Part shown: positions 13,260 through 20,218 of the stretch, piece by piece | Layout: each line of letters starts with the position of its first letter | Numbering within the stretch: position 1 is the stretch's first letter | Source: Chloroflexia bacterium | GTDB lineage: Bacteria; Chloroflexota; Chloroflexia; Thermomicrobiales; CFX8 | DNA length: 20,218 nt | Assembly: GCA_013696045.1 (NCBI GenBank) | Contig: JACCZH010000119.1 | Location: 1-20,218 of the forward strand | Reading direction: 5' to 3' | Program-made: the position numbers and the translations under genes | Notes under the pieces: model-generated | What the model was told of the DNA's origin: nothing | The model's database searches: none | What the model saw: the letters and a program-made list of their open reading frames with translations, nothing else

Positions 13260-15719
13260 TTAGAACAACCCCTGCTTGAAGGCGTAGGCGACGGCCGCGG
13301 TGCGAGAGGGGACGTTGAGCTTTGCGAGGATATTTCGGATATGCGTGCGGGCGGTGAGCCGGCTAATGTAGAGCGCGTCGGCAATCTCTACGGTGGAGCG
13401 GCCGTCGACGAGCAGTTTGAGCACCTCTAGCTCGCGACGCGTTAACACCGTCGAAGTAACAGGGTCAGGCGAGGATTGAGCCTCGTTTGCTTGTGGGGCG
13501 GACTGGTCCGAGAGCGCTTCTGCAATGGCCTCGTCAAGGGACATCATCATGCCGGCGCTCCAGGCCGCATCATAGTCAGACGGCGTAAGTTTCCGGCGTG
13601 CTGCTTGCAGCAGTTGTTGCCGGCGGGCTTCCCACGCGGGATATGGAGCAGTGGTAAGTGATGCCTGGAGCGCCCAGGCACGGCCGGCCAGCCTCACTGC
13701 ACGGGCAGGATCCTCCCGCGCATAGGCCAGTTCAGCGAAGCGCTCGAGACAGCGCGGGATACCGGGCATGGCGGCCAATTCTTGATACAACACCAGGCTC
13801 TGGGCGAGCCGCTGCCGGCATCCCTCAAGATCGCCAGAATCCAAATCGATCTGCCCGAGCCATGACAGGGCGCCGGCGATCTCGAGCCGGTAGCCCAGCT
13901 CTTGCGCTCGCTCTATGCTTTCCGCGAAAAGCCGGCGCGCTTGGTCCAGCTGGCCTTCTTCCGTGGCCAGCTGGGCCAGGAGCGTCACTGATCTGATCAC
14001 GTCATCCGCGCGGCCTGATTCCTGAAACAGCATGAGGCTTTCCTGCAAGGTCGTTCTGGCTTCTGCATATCCACCTTCGAGGAGTGCGAGGTGTCCAATG
14101 CTGACCAGCGAAAGCGCGATCAGCCATGGATTGCCGTCGGCACGCCTGATAGCGAGAGATTCAACATAACAGGCGCGCGCAGCCTGATAGTCCCCGTGGA
14201 TGCGATCGATATGGCCGATCTGAGTGAGTGCAGCCGCCTCCCGGGTTTTGTCGCCAATCTGCCGGGCGAGGGCACGCCTTTCTTCCAGAGGCGTCCGTGC
14301 CGCATCGTAGTCACCTTGCTGAAAACACAGCCGGCCAAGCGTGAAGAGCGCGGTCCCCCGTGCCCGCGGGAAGGATCGGGATTCTTCAACATCCAGGAAG
14401 GCGGAAATACGCCGCCTGCCCTCAGTCAGATATCCGCGAATCTCCCAGAACTGCCAGAGCGCAGAGCCGAGCTGGAGTCCCTGCTCGATGTGCCCGGATT
14501 CATCGAGCCAATCCAGAGCTGCTCGCAGATTATCGTAGTCCTGTTCCACCAGATCAAAAGACGCTTTCTGCTCCGCCGTGGAGTTGCGTTGACTGGCGGC
14601 GCGGGCAAACTCGCCATAATAGTCTGCATGCCGTTGGCGTAGCTCCTCATGCTCATCGCTTGCCATGAGACGTTCAAACGCATACTCTCGAATCGCGGCC
14701 AGCATCCCGAAGCGTGACGTTCCGTCCGGCTGTTCCATCGACCGCACAAGCTGGTGATCGACCAGGGCTGCTAGTCCCTCCAGTACATCCATCTCCAGAT
14801 CCGCGCCGATAACCGCGTAGGCGGCCTCCAGTGTCCATCCACCGACGAAGACCGCCAGCTGGCGAAAGAAGGCTTGCTCGTGAGGAGTCAGAAGATCGTA
14901 GCTCCAGGAGATGGTGTTGCGCAGGGTCTGCTGGCGCTCTGGCACGTCCTGCCCACCACCGGTAAGGAGCGTCAGACGGTTGTCCAGACGGGCCAGGATT
15001 GCCTTTGGGGTTAGCACGTTGATCCGGCCGGCGGCAAGCTCAAGAGCCAGCGGAAGACCATCAAGGCGGTGACAGATGGCGACAATTGGCCCGGCGTTCA
15101 CCACCGTTACTTTGAAGTCGGGACGCAGCCTTTTCGCGCGCTGGACGAAGAGCCGTACCGACTCATTTGCAGCGATATCGTCGAGATCCGCGCTGCCCTC
15201 ATGCCCTGGCAGATCGAGCGGTGGCACCGCAAATTCCTGCTCGCATTGAAGATTCAACGCAACGCGACTGGTTACCAACAGCTTGAGGCCGGGGCATGCT
15301 GCTAAAAGCCCCGCCAGATCCGGTCCGGCGGCGCGGATTTGCTCGAGATTGTCAAGTACGAGCAACCGCTGCTTCCCGTAAAGCGCCCGGCTGAGGCGGA
15401 CTTGCGGAGATTCGGTGGCGTCGTCTCGTAGCTGGAGCGCCTGAGCGATGGTTGGCATGACCAGCCCTGGATCGCTTACCGTAGCGAGTGGAACAAAGGT
15501 GGCTCCGTCCTGAAACTCGCCCGAAACAGACCAGGCGAGCGCAAGCGCAAGCCGGGTCTTTCCCACGCCGCCTTGTCCAGTAAGCGTCATGAGGCGGAGA
15601 TGCGGTTGCAGCAACAAGCTGGAGGCGGCTGCCAGCACAGCCTGCCGGCCGAGGAGGGGCGTTAACGGGGTGGGTAGCTGGGGGGCGGACATGACATCGC
15701 GCTCGATGTGAGCTGTCAT
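13260..15719 (-). CDS. AfsR-like regulator: NB-ARC ATPase, TPR repeats, LuxR-type HTH
   Basis: An 819-residue STAND-class transcription factor. The ATPase starts after a short N-terminus: LTPLLGRQAVL, Walker A GQGGVGKTR (48-56), Walker B LLVLDN (119-124), sensor LLVTSR (about 147-152) and the GLPLALELAAGRI motif. A winged-helix linker with LLTPHEQAFFRQLAVFVGGWTLEAA follows. From about 390 to 720 there are tandem TPR-type helices (GDYDAARTPLEERRALARQIGD, GDYQAARACYVESLAIRR). The C-terminus is a LuxR/GerE HTH, LTRRELEVLKLLVDGRSTVEIADALYISRLTARTHIRNILAKL. Family members bind ATP and a ligand or partner protein on the sensor repeats to control transcription. The ligand is unknown. The ATG at 15719 has no good ribosome-binding site; the in-frame ATG at 15692 is an alternative. 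It is co-directional with the secreted-protein/cupin unit downstream, about 140 bases away, which makes that unit a candidate target. Confidence 0.95.
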   Translation of the reverse strand: MTAHIERDVMSAPQLPTPLTPLLGRQAVLAAASSLLLQPHLRLMTLTGQGGVGKTRLALALAWSVSGEFQDGATFVPLATVSDPGLVMPTIAQALQLRDDATESPQVRLSRALYGKQRLLVLDNLEQIRAAGPDLAGLLAACPGLKLLVTSRVALNLQCEQEFAVPPLDLPGHEGSADLDDIAANESVRLFVQRAKRLRPDFKVTVVNAGPIVAICHRLDGLPLALELAAGRINVLTPKAILARLDNRLTLLTGGGQDVPERQQTLRNTISWSYDLLTPHEQAFFRQLAVFVGGWTLEAAYAVIGADLEMDVLEGLAALVDHQLVRSMEQPDGTSRFGMLAAIREYAFERLMASDEHEELRQRHADYYGEFARAASQRNSTAEQKASFDLVEQDYDNLRAALDWLDESGHIEQGLQLGSALWQFWEIRGYLTEGRRRISAFLDVEESRSFPRARGTALFTLGRLCFQQGDYDAARTPLEERRALARQIGDKTREAAALTQIGHIDRIHGDYQAARACYVESLAIRRADGNPWLIALSLVSIGHLALLEGGYAEARTTLQESLMLFQESGRADDVIRSVTLLAQLATEEGQLDQARRLFAESIERAQELGYRLEIAGALSWLGQIDLDSGDLEGCRQRLAQSLVLYQELAAMPGIPRCLERFAELAYAREDPARAVRLAGRAWALQASLTTAPYPAWEARRQQLLQAARRKLTPSDYDAAWSAGMMMSLDEAIAEALSDQSAPQANEAQSSPDPVTSTVLTRRELEVLKLLVDGRSTVEIADALYISRLTARTHIRNILAKLNVPSRTAAVAYAFKQGLF

Positions 15720-15839
15720 TAAGATGGCTCGACGTTGGCGCGGCCAACTGGCATCTCAGCAGACACGGTAACCCCGACTCTCACTCGCTTACCCTTGACG
15801 TGTCGCACATTCTACTTTATGGACATGCACAGAAACATA

Positions 15840-15877
15840 GAACAGCCCAGCGCAATCGCCGTTGCGCCGGGCCGTTC
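15840..15877 (-). terminator. Terminator after the lipoprotein gene
   Basis: Arms 15840-15855 and 15862-15877 form a 16-bp stem on the minus-strand RNA, with two G-U pairs and a six-base loop. A moderately T-rich tail (TATGTTTCTG) follows. It lies 20 bases beyond the stop at 15897 and separates the lipoprotein from the AfsR-like regulator gene. Confidence 0.7.
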
Positions 15878-15896
15878 CTTTGGAAGGATTCGGGTA

Positions 15897-16889
15897 TTAG
15901 GGCTGCGGTTGCGCGCAACCTTGCTCGTCTGGCAGGAATGGGCGGATGTGGAGTGAATACTCCTCGCCGCCGTTCTGCCAGCGGGTGAGCTGGTTGGCGT
16001 CTTGCAGGGCGGTCAATACACTGTCGAGCTCTTCGCCCTCAAGGACGATGCAGCGAGCCTGCTCCATGAACTCGAACGGTTCGCCGATCTCGGCCAGGGG
16101 CGTGTCCAGCGGCCACTCCGCCTCGCCAGTTTCAATGTCATTTATTTCTCGTAGGTCGGCCGGCTGGCTGACGACCTGCAAGCGCTCGATCGGGTAGGCG
16201 GTTTGTGGCGCAGTGATGGCCGTTTCCGGCAGCCAGCTCATGTAATCCACAAGCTTGGCCTGGAACTCAGCCAGCTTCTTGCGTGCCTCAAGCTCGTCTG
16301 CCGGCAGGTCCGGCGCGCCGATGCTGTCCGGCCCTCCAGTCGCGTCGAGCGCATAGACCGAGACGGTGTGCGTTTCGCCACCGGCGGTGACCGTGAAGAC
16401 GGTTGTGGCGGCGTCCGCGATCATGTCGAGCGGATAGTGCTTGTCGCCGTCCAGCAGTCCGGCTTCTTCGGCAGCCTTCAGAATCATCCGGATGCCCTCT
16501 TCATTGAGGGTGCCCATTTGCAGATTCGGCAGGGCCGGCGCGGGATAAATCATGATCTGCGGACCCTCGGTCAAGATCCGGCCATCGCCATATAGTGACA
16601 CCAGCGGCAACCTCGTCACCAGGAACTCCTGTGGCACGAACCCACCGGTGTGCTCGATGCGCACCACCACGTCGCTGGCGTCTTGTGGATACGCGATTGG
16701 CTCTGGCGTTGGCGTGCTTGCTGGCTCTTCGGTGGCGGTTGGCTCAGGCTGGCTGCCGGAGTTTCCGAGAGCCGGATCTTCCGAGCCGCATGCGGCAAAC
16801 AGCAGCATGAACACGAGCACAAGCCCCACCAGCAGAGCCGGTTTCTTTTGGGTTGATTGCAATCTCACTGGTCTCCACTTTCTCCTCAT
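15897..16889 (-). CDS. Lipoprotein of unknown function
   Basis: A 330-residue membrane-anchored extracytoplasmic protein. The signal is a basic n-region, the hydrophobic stretch PALLVGLVLVFMLLFAA, and lipobox LFAAC with C34 as the lipidated residue. A Pro/Thr/Glu linker (SQPEPTATEEPASTPTPEP) follows, then a globular domain from about 75 to 330. Phrases in it include VVVRIEHTGGFVPQEFLVTRLPLVSLYGDGRIL and GTLNEEGIRMILKAAEEAGLL. Two later cysteines (QARCIVLEG and DEQGCAQPQP) could pair. I do not recognise a catalytic motif; this architecture is common in Gram-positive and Chloroflexi lipoproteins. The ATG at 16889 lacks a clear ribosome-binding site. In-frame GTG (16868) and TTG (16862) codons lie just after GTGGAGA and are good alternatives. 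The longer reading to 17018 is rejected because it would bury the signal peptide. It is divergent from the GAF-PAS-PAS protein. Confidence 0.85.
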   Translation of the reverse strand: MRRKWRPVRLQSTQKKPALLVGLVLVFMLLFAACGSEDPALGNSGSQPEPTATEEPASTPTPEPIAYPQDASDVVVRIEHTGGFVPQEFLVTRLPLVSLYGDGRILTEGPQIMIYPAPALPNLQMGTLNEEGIRMILKAAEEAGLLDGDKHYPLDMIADAATTVFTVTAGGETHTVSVYALDATGGPDSIGAPDLPADELEARKKLAEFQAKLVDYMSWLPETAITAPQTAYPIERLQVVSQPADLREINDIETGEAEWPLDTPLAEIGEPFEFMEQARCIVLEGEELDSVLTALQDANQLTRWQNGGEEYSLHIRPFLPDEQGCAQPQP

Positions 16890-17114
16890 TGAGCAAATGA
16901 CCCCGATGTCCGGTCTGTCCTTTACCAGACGCTGGTTGGGGTGTTTTGGTTCCGCTGTCGGGGTGACATGGCAGATACCACAGCCAGCGCTAATTATTGC
17001 AGTTGCCATAACTGGCACGGGAAGGGTTATTCCTGGGGCAAGCGTGGGGCATACTAGTGATCTATGTCTCTGGTGCTCTCAACCCTGGTGGGTGAGTAAA
17101 GGATAAAGGCGAGG

Positions 17115-19661
17115 ATGTCCCTGGATCATTTGCCGGCCATTGACCCACAGCGTCTGGCTGCGCTGCATCAGCATTCGCTCCTTCATCCGCGACACCAGCC
17201 GGCGCTCGCTCGTGTCACTCGTATCCTCGCCAGCGCGCTGAACGCGCCGATCGCGTTTATCAGCATTATTGATGGCGAAAAAGTCACGCTTACCGCTACC
17301 CAGGGTATTCCGGCTCAAACGCTCACATCCGTGCCCGGCTTGTGTGTCACAACGATTGCTGGCGAAGGGGTGCGCATTCTGCCTGACACGCTGCTTGATC
17401 CGGTAGCTGCGCGCCACCCATTGGTTGCCAGGCCTTCCGGACTGCGCTTCTATGCTGGAGTGCCAATCACTACTGCTGATGGATTCAACCTTGGAAGCTT
17501 GTGTCTGGCTGACACTAAACCCAGGCAGCTGACGGGCCGGGACATCGGCATTTTGCATGATGTTGGCGCGATGTTGATCGCCGACCTTGACGCCGAATTG
17601 ACGCGTGAATCCAGCAGTGATGCTTTTCAGCTGCGCGAGATGCTGCAATCCCTGCCGGTGGCGCACTTTACGTGCCGGTTGGATGGCACTGTCAGCCGTT
17701 GGAGTGAGGCCGCCCAATCCACGTTTGAATACACGCCCGAGCAGATTATTGGCCGGCATGTGTCGATTCTGGCGCTGGCCCGAACGCACCTCGAGATCTC
17801 AACCCTGCTGGCGCGGGTGGCGGTGAAAGAGCGCATCGATTGGTTTGACACGGTGCGGGTCACTCGCGCCGGTGAGATGTTTGAAACGCAGGATGCCGTT
17901 TATCCACTTGTGAACGAAGCCGGCGACGTGGTTGAAGTGGCCTGGGCGTCGCGGGATGTTCGCGAGCTCAAGCGATTGGATGCCCTGATCTGGGAGAGCC
18001 ACGAGCGGTTCGAGGCAGTGGTGGAGTCCATCGCCGACGGGGTGGTCATGACCGACGTTGCCGGCAACGTTGAATACCTCAACCCGACAGCACAAGCGTT
18101 GACCGGTTGGACGACGGCCACGGCCAGGGGTAAATCCGTGGGTGAAGTTGTCGATCTCGTGCATAAGGAGAGTCTGGAACGAGCGCAGCACCCAATCGAC
18201 ACCTGTTTGCGAGAGGGCATCAGGCTGGATCTGGCTGCGCACTCGCTATTGGTGCATCGTGACGGCCGTACCTTCAATATAGAAGATATCGTTGCTCCAG
18301 TGCGTGACCGCGATGGGGCGATCGTCGGCGCGGTGATGGTCTTCCGCGACACCAGTGGAGAGCGGGCTGACGCAGGTAACCTCGCCTATCTGGGGAGCCA
18401 TGACCCGCTAACCGGGCTGGCGAATCGCCGCGAGCTTGAGAGCCAGATTGAGGCTGCGCTGGTGACGGCAGCGCGTGAGAACGTTGAGCACACACTCCTG
18501 CTGCTAGAGCTTCCGCAACACAGGCTGGTTGCCGCCGCGCATGGCCGGGTAGCAGCCGACGAGCTGCTGAAGCAGGTTGCGGCCCTGCTGCGCGCCCAGA
18601 TCCGGGATGTGGACATGCTGGCGCGTTTTGGCGAGGATCAGTTTGCGGTGCTTCTTCGTCATTGTCCAGCCGGCCAGGCCTCGCGGATCGCCGGCCAGTT
18701 GCAGAAGGCAGTCGGCGGTTACACATTCGTCTGGCATGCCAATGCCATTCCAACCGCGTTGCGTATTAGTGTCTTTCCAGTGCATGCCGATATCCGTAAC
18801 GCCACCACGTTGTTTGAAACGGCTGAGACAACCCGCGGCCTGCTCGATTTTGGCCATAGCCTTCGCCATCGTGGACTACGCCAGCAGGATGATTTCCCAG
18901 TCAACGCGCCCGGCAATCTGGACGCCGAACGCGCGATTACCAGCGCGTTCACCGAAGACCGCTTTCGTCTCTATGCCCAGAAAATTGTTCCGTTGCTGCC
19001 GGTTGAGGCGGCGCAAGAGCTCTACGAGTTCCTGGTGCATATGGTTGACGGTCATGGACGCTTGTTGTCGCCCGCGGTCTTTGTTGGCGCGGCTTCTCGT
19101 GATGAGCTAGCGGCCGACCTCGATCGCTGGGTTGTGCGATCGGCGCTGCGGACGTTGAGCCGCGAGGAACTGGCCCCGGCGTCGAGCTGGACGATCAACA
19201 TTTCAACCTCGACGCTCAACGACGACACCTTTCCGGCGTTTGTCCACGCGCAGCTTGCGCGCTCTGGCGTGCCCCCTCAGTCGATCTGTTTTGAGCTGAG
19301 CGAGACCGCCGCCGTCACCAACCTGGCCAGCGCGATGCGTTTTACAGATGCTTTGAAAGCGCTCGGCTGCCGGTTTTCCCTTAGCCAGTTTGGCACCAGC
19401 TTGAACACCTATGCTTATCTACGCAATTTGAAAGTCGACTACCTCAAGATCGACGGCAGTCTTGTGCGCGACATCGTAGACGACCCGATCGACCGCGCGG
19501 TAGTTGGCTCTATCAGCCACATCGCCCACGTGATGGGTATCCAGACCATCGCCGAGCATGTCGAGGACATCACCGTGCTGGAAGTGCTCAAAGAGCTCGG
19601 CATTGATTACGCTCAGGGCTATGCAATAGCCAAACCCCTCCCGTTGACGATCCTCTCCTGA
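17115..19661 (+). CDS. GAF-PAS-PAS-GGDEF-EAL protein with degenerate catalytic sites
   Basis: Soluble 848-residue sensor/output protein. A GAF-like domain (about 15-165, with FYAGVPITTADGFNLGSLCL) precedes two PAS domains (about 172-285 and 295-415). The GGDEF fold (about 425-590) keeps the opening SHDPLTGLANRREL. It replaces the metal segment by LLELPQHRLVAAAHG and the signature by GEDQF (506-510). The I-site RDVD (497-500) is retained five residues before it. The EAL domain (about 600-848) belongs to the EVL-like branch: E638 in YEFL, N695, E730, K778, E814 and Q834 remain, but the DDFG aspartates are S757 and Q758. From family knowledge, neither synthesis nor hydrolysis of c-di-GMP is expected, so a receptor, scaffold or allosteric role is inferred. 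AAAGG lies 5 bases before the ATG. It diverges from the lipoprotein gene across 225 bases with no clear promoter. Confidence 0.95.
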   Translation: MSLDHLPAIDPQRLAALHQHSLLHPRHQPALARVTRILASALNAPIAFISIIDGEKVTLTATQGIPAQTLTSVPGLCVTTIAGEGVRILPDTLLDPVAARHPLVARPSGLRFYAGVPITTADGFNLGSLCLADTKPRQLTGRDIGILHDVGAMLIADLDAELTRESSSDAFQLREMLQSLPVAHFTCRLDGTVSRWSEAAQSTFEYTPEQIIGRHVSILALARTHLEISTLLARVAVKERIDWFDTVRVTRAGEMFETQDAVYPLVNEAGDVVEVAWASRDVRELKRLDALIWESHERFEAVVESIADGVVMTDVAGNVEYLNPTAQALTGWTTATARGKSVGEVVDLVHKESLERAQHPIDTCLREGIRLDLAAHSLLVHRDGRTFNIEDIVAPVRDRDGAIVGAVMVFRDTSGERADAGNLAYLGSHDPLTGLANRRELESQIEAALVTAARENVEHTLLLLELPQHRLVAAAHGRVAADELLKQVAALLRAQIRDVDMLARFGEDQFAVLLRHCPAGQASRIAGQLQKAVGGYTFVWHANAIPTALRISVFPVHADIRNATTLFETAETTRGLLDFGHSLRHRGLRQQDDFPVNAPGNLDAERAITSAFTEDRFRLYAQKIVPLLPVEAAQELYEFLVHMVDGHGRLLSPAVFVGAASRDELAADLDRWVVRSALRTLSREELAPASSWTINISTSTLNDDTFPAFVHAQLARSGVPPQSICFELSETAAVTNLASAMRFTDALKALGCRFSLSQFGTSLNTYAYLRNLKVDYLKIDGSLVRDIVDDPIDRAVVGSISHIAHVMGIQTIAEHVEDITVLEVLKELGIDYAQGYAIAKPLPLTILS

Positions 19662-19740
19662 CCCTCTGTCCACAACTCATACTTCGGTTATGATGCGCCA
19701 GGTAATGCCAACCGAACAATGAGCAAAGGACACACCTCAT

Positions 19741-20218
19741 ATGGCCGAGCATGACGAAGATTTCCCGCGTATTCACGGTGACCACCTGAAGCAGTATGTA
19801 ATCGATGTCTTCACGTCATATGGGATGCGGCCGGACGACGCACGGATTTCAGCTGACATCCTGGTGGAATCCGACCTGCGGGGCATCGACTCGCACGGCG
19901 TCCCCCGGATGCGAATGTATGTCGACCGGCTTGAGGCCGGCATGATCAACCTAGAGGCCGAGCTGGTGACCGTCCGTGAAACGGCCGCGACGATCACCTT
20001 CGACGCCCAGAACGGCTTCGGTCCGTCGTCGGCCTACCGGGCGATGGAGCGCTGCATCGAGAAGGCCAAAGCATCAGGCATGTGTCTGGCGACCGTTGGC
20101 CACTCCAATCATTTCGGCATCGCTGGCTACTACGCCACGATGGCGCTCGACCACCCCGGCATGGCCGGCATCGCCATGACCAACGCCACGCCGTTGCTGG
20201 TTCCGACCTACGCCAAGG
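19741..20218 (+). CDS. Malate/L-lactate dehydrogenase family oxidoreductase (Ldh_2), partial
   Basis: The first 159 residues of an NAD(P)-dependent oxidoreductase of the malate/L-lactate dehydrogenase (type 2, YlbC/AllD/ComC-like) family; the gene continues past the window edge. The N-terminal domain has GDHLKQYVIDVFTSYGMRPDDARISADILVESDLRGIDSHGVPRM, with the family's RGIDSHG signature (about 47-53). AQNGFGPSSAYRAME follows, then VGHSNHFGIAGYYATMA (about 119-135), which contains the expected catalytic histidine. MTNATPLLVPTYA ends the visible part. Family substrates are 2-hydroxy acids such as malate, sulfolactate or ureidoglycolate; which one cannot be told here. AAAGGA lies about 10 bases before the ATG at 19741. 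It is 79 bases after the GGDEF-EAL gene on the same strand, with a possible promoter of its own (TATGAT at 19689-19694). Confidence 0.93.
   Translation, partial: MAEHDEDFPRIHGDHLKQYVIDVFTSYGMRPDDARISADILVESDLRGIDSHGVPRMRMYVDRLEAGMINLEAELVTVRETAATITFDAQNGFGPSSAYRAMERCIEKAKASGMCLATVGHSNHFGIAGYYATMALDHPGMAGIAMTNATPLLVPTYAK

Noticed and set aside
17013..17032. Possible sigma-54 promoter starting TGGCAC upstream of the GAF-PAS-PAS gene
   Set aside because: The required GC of the -12 element is missing at the right spacing.
1..20218. A defence island, biosynthetic gene cluster or retron-like element
   Set aside because: No nuclease/toxin pair, reverse transcriptase, NRPS/PKS or tailoring set was found. 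The genes are metabolic or signalling functions in separate short units.

Overview
The window most likely comes from a moderately GC-rich member of the Chloroflexota, close to Thermomicrobia. This is inference from content, not a database match. The pointers are a Chloroflexi-style AfsR-like regulator (NB-ARC ATPase, TPR and LuxR-type HTH), a lipoprotein with a Pro/Thr-rich linker, heavy multi-domain c-di-GMP proteins, and palindromic elements scattered between genes. No rRNA, tRNA, CRISPR array, prophage or replication origin is visible. The only transposon trace is a decayed IS701-type transposase fragment.

Layout. Bases 1-144 hold three consecutive hairpins. Then, on the minus strand, come a Mn-type superoxide dismutase (145-759), a conserved hypothetical protein (925-1455) and a 2-keto-4-pentenoate hydratase/fumarylacetoacetase-like enzyme (1629-2483). 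An M20 metallopeptidase (2748-4154, plus) diverges from the hydratase and converges on a low-specificity L-threonine aldolase (4274-5314, minus). A small coiled-coil protein (5662-6075), a TcuA-like FAD dehydrogenase (6283-7728) and a large REC-PAS-PAS-GGDEF-EAL protein (7930-10410) follow, all minus. A plus-strand hypothetical gene (10630-11163) diverges from the last of these. After the transposase remnant (11218-11466) come an MmcQ/YjbR protein (11492-11878), a two-gene unit of secreted protein and cupin (13116-12030), the AfsR-like regulator (13260-15719) and a lipoprotein (15897-16889). On the plus strand, a GAF-PAS-PAS-GGDEF-EAL protein (17115-19661) precedes a malate/L-lactate dehydrogenase-type oxidoreductase that runs off the right edge.

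How the genes may work together. Hydratase, peptidase, threonine aldolase, FAD dehydrogenase and Ldh-type dehydrogenase all fit scavenging of peptides, amino acids and small organic acids. They sit in separate short transcription units, not one pathway operon. The two c-di-GMP proteins are complementary. The first keeps a plausible diguanylate cyclase with an inhibitory I-site, but its EAL domain lacks two expected metal ligands. The second has lost both catalytic signatures but keeps an I-site RxxD, so it looks like a c-di-GMP receptor or scaffold.

I see no defence island, biosynthetic cluster or clearly new multi-gene system. The observations most worth a second look are the complementary degenerate c-di-GMP pair, the secreted-protein/cupin unit with an 18-bp perfect palindrome upstream, and at least two or three families of dispersed palindromic elements in the gaps.
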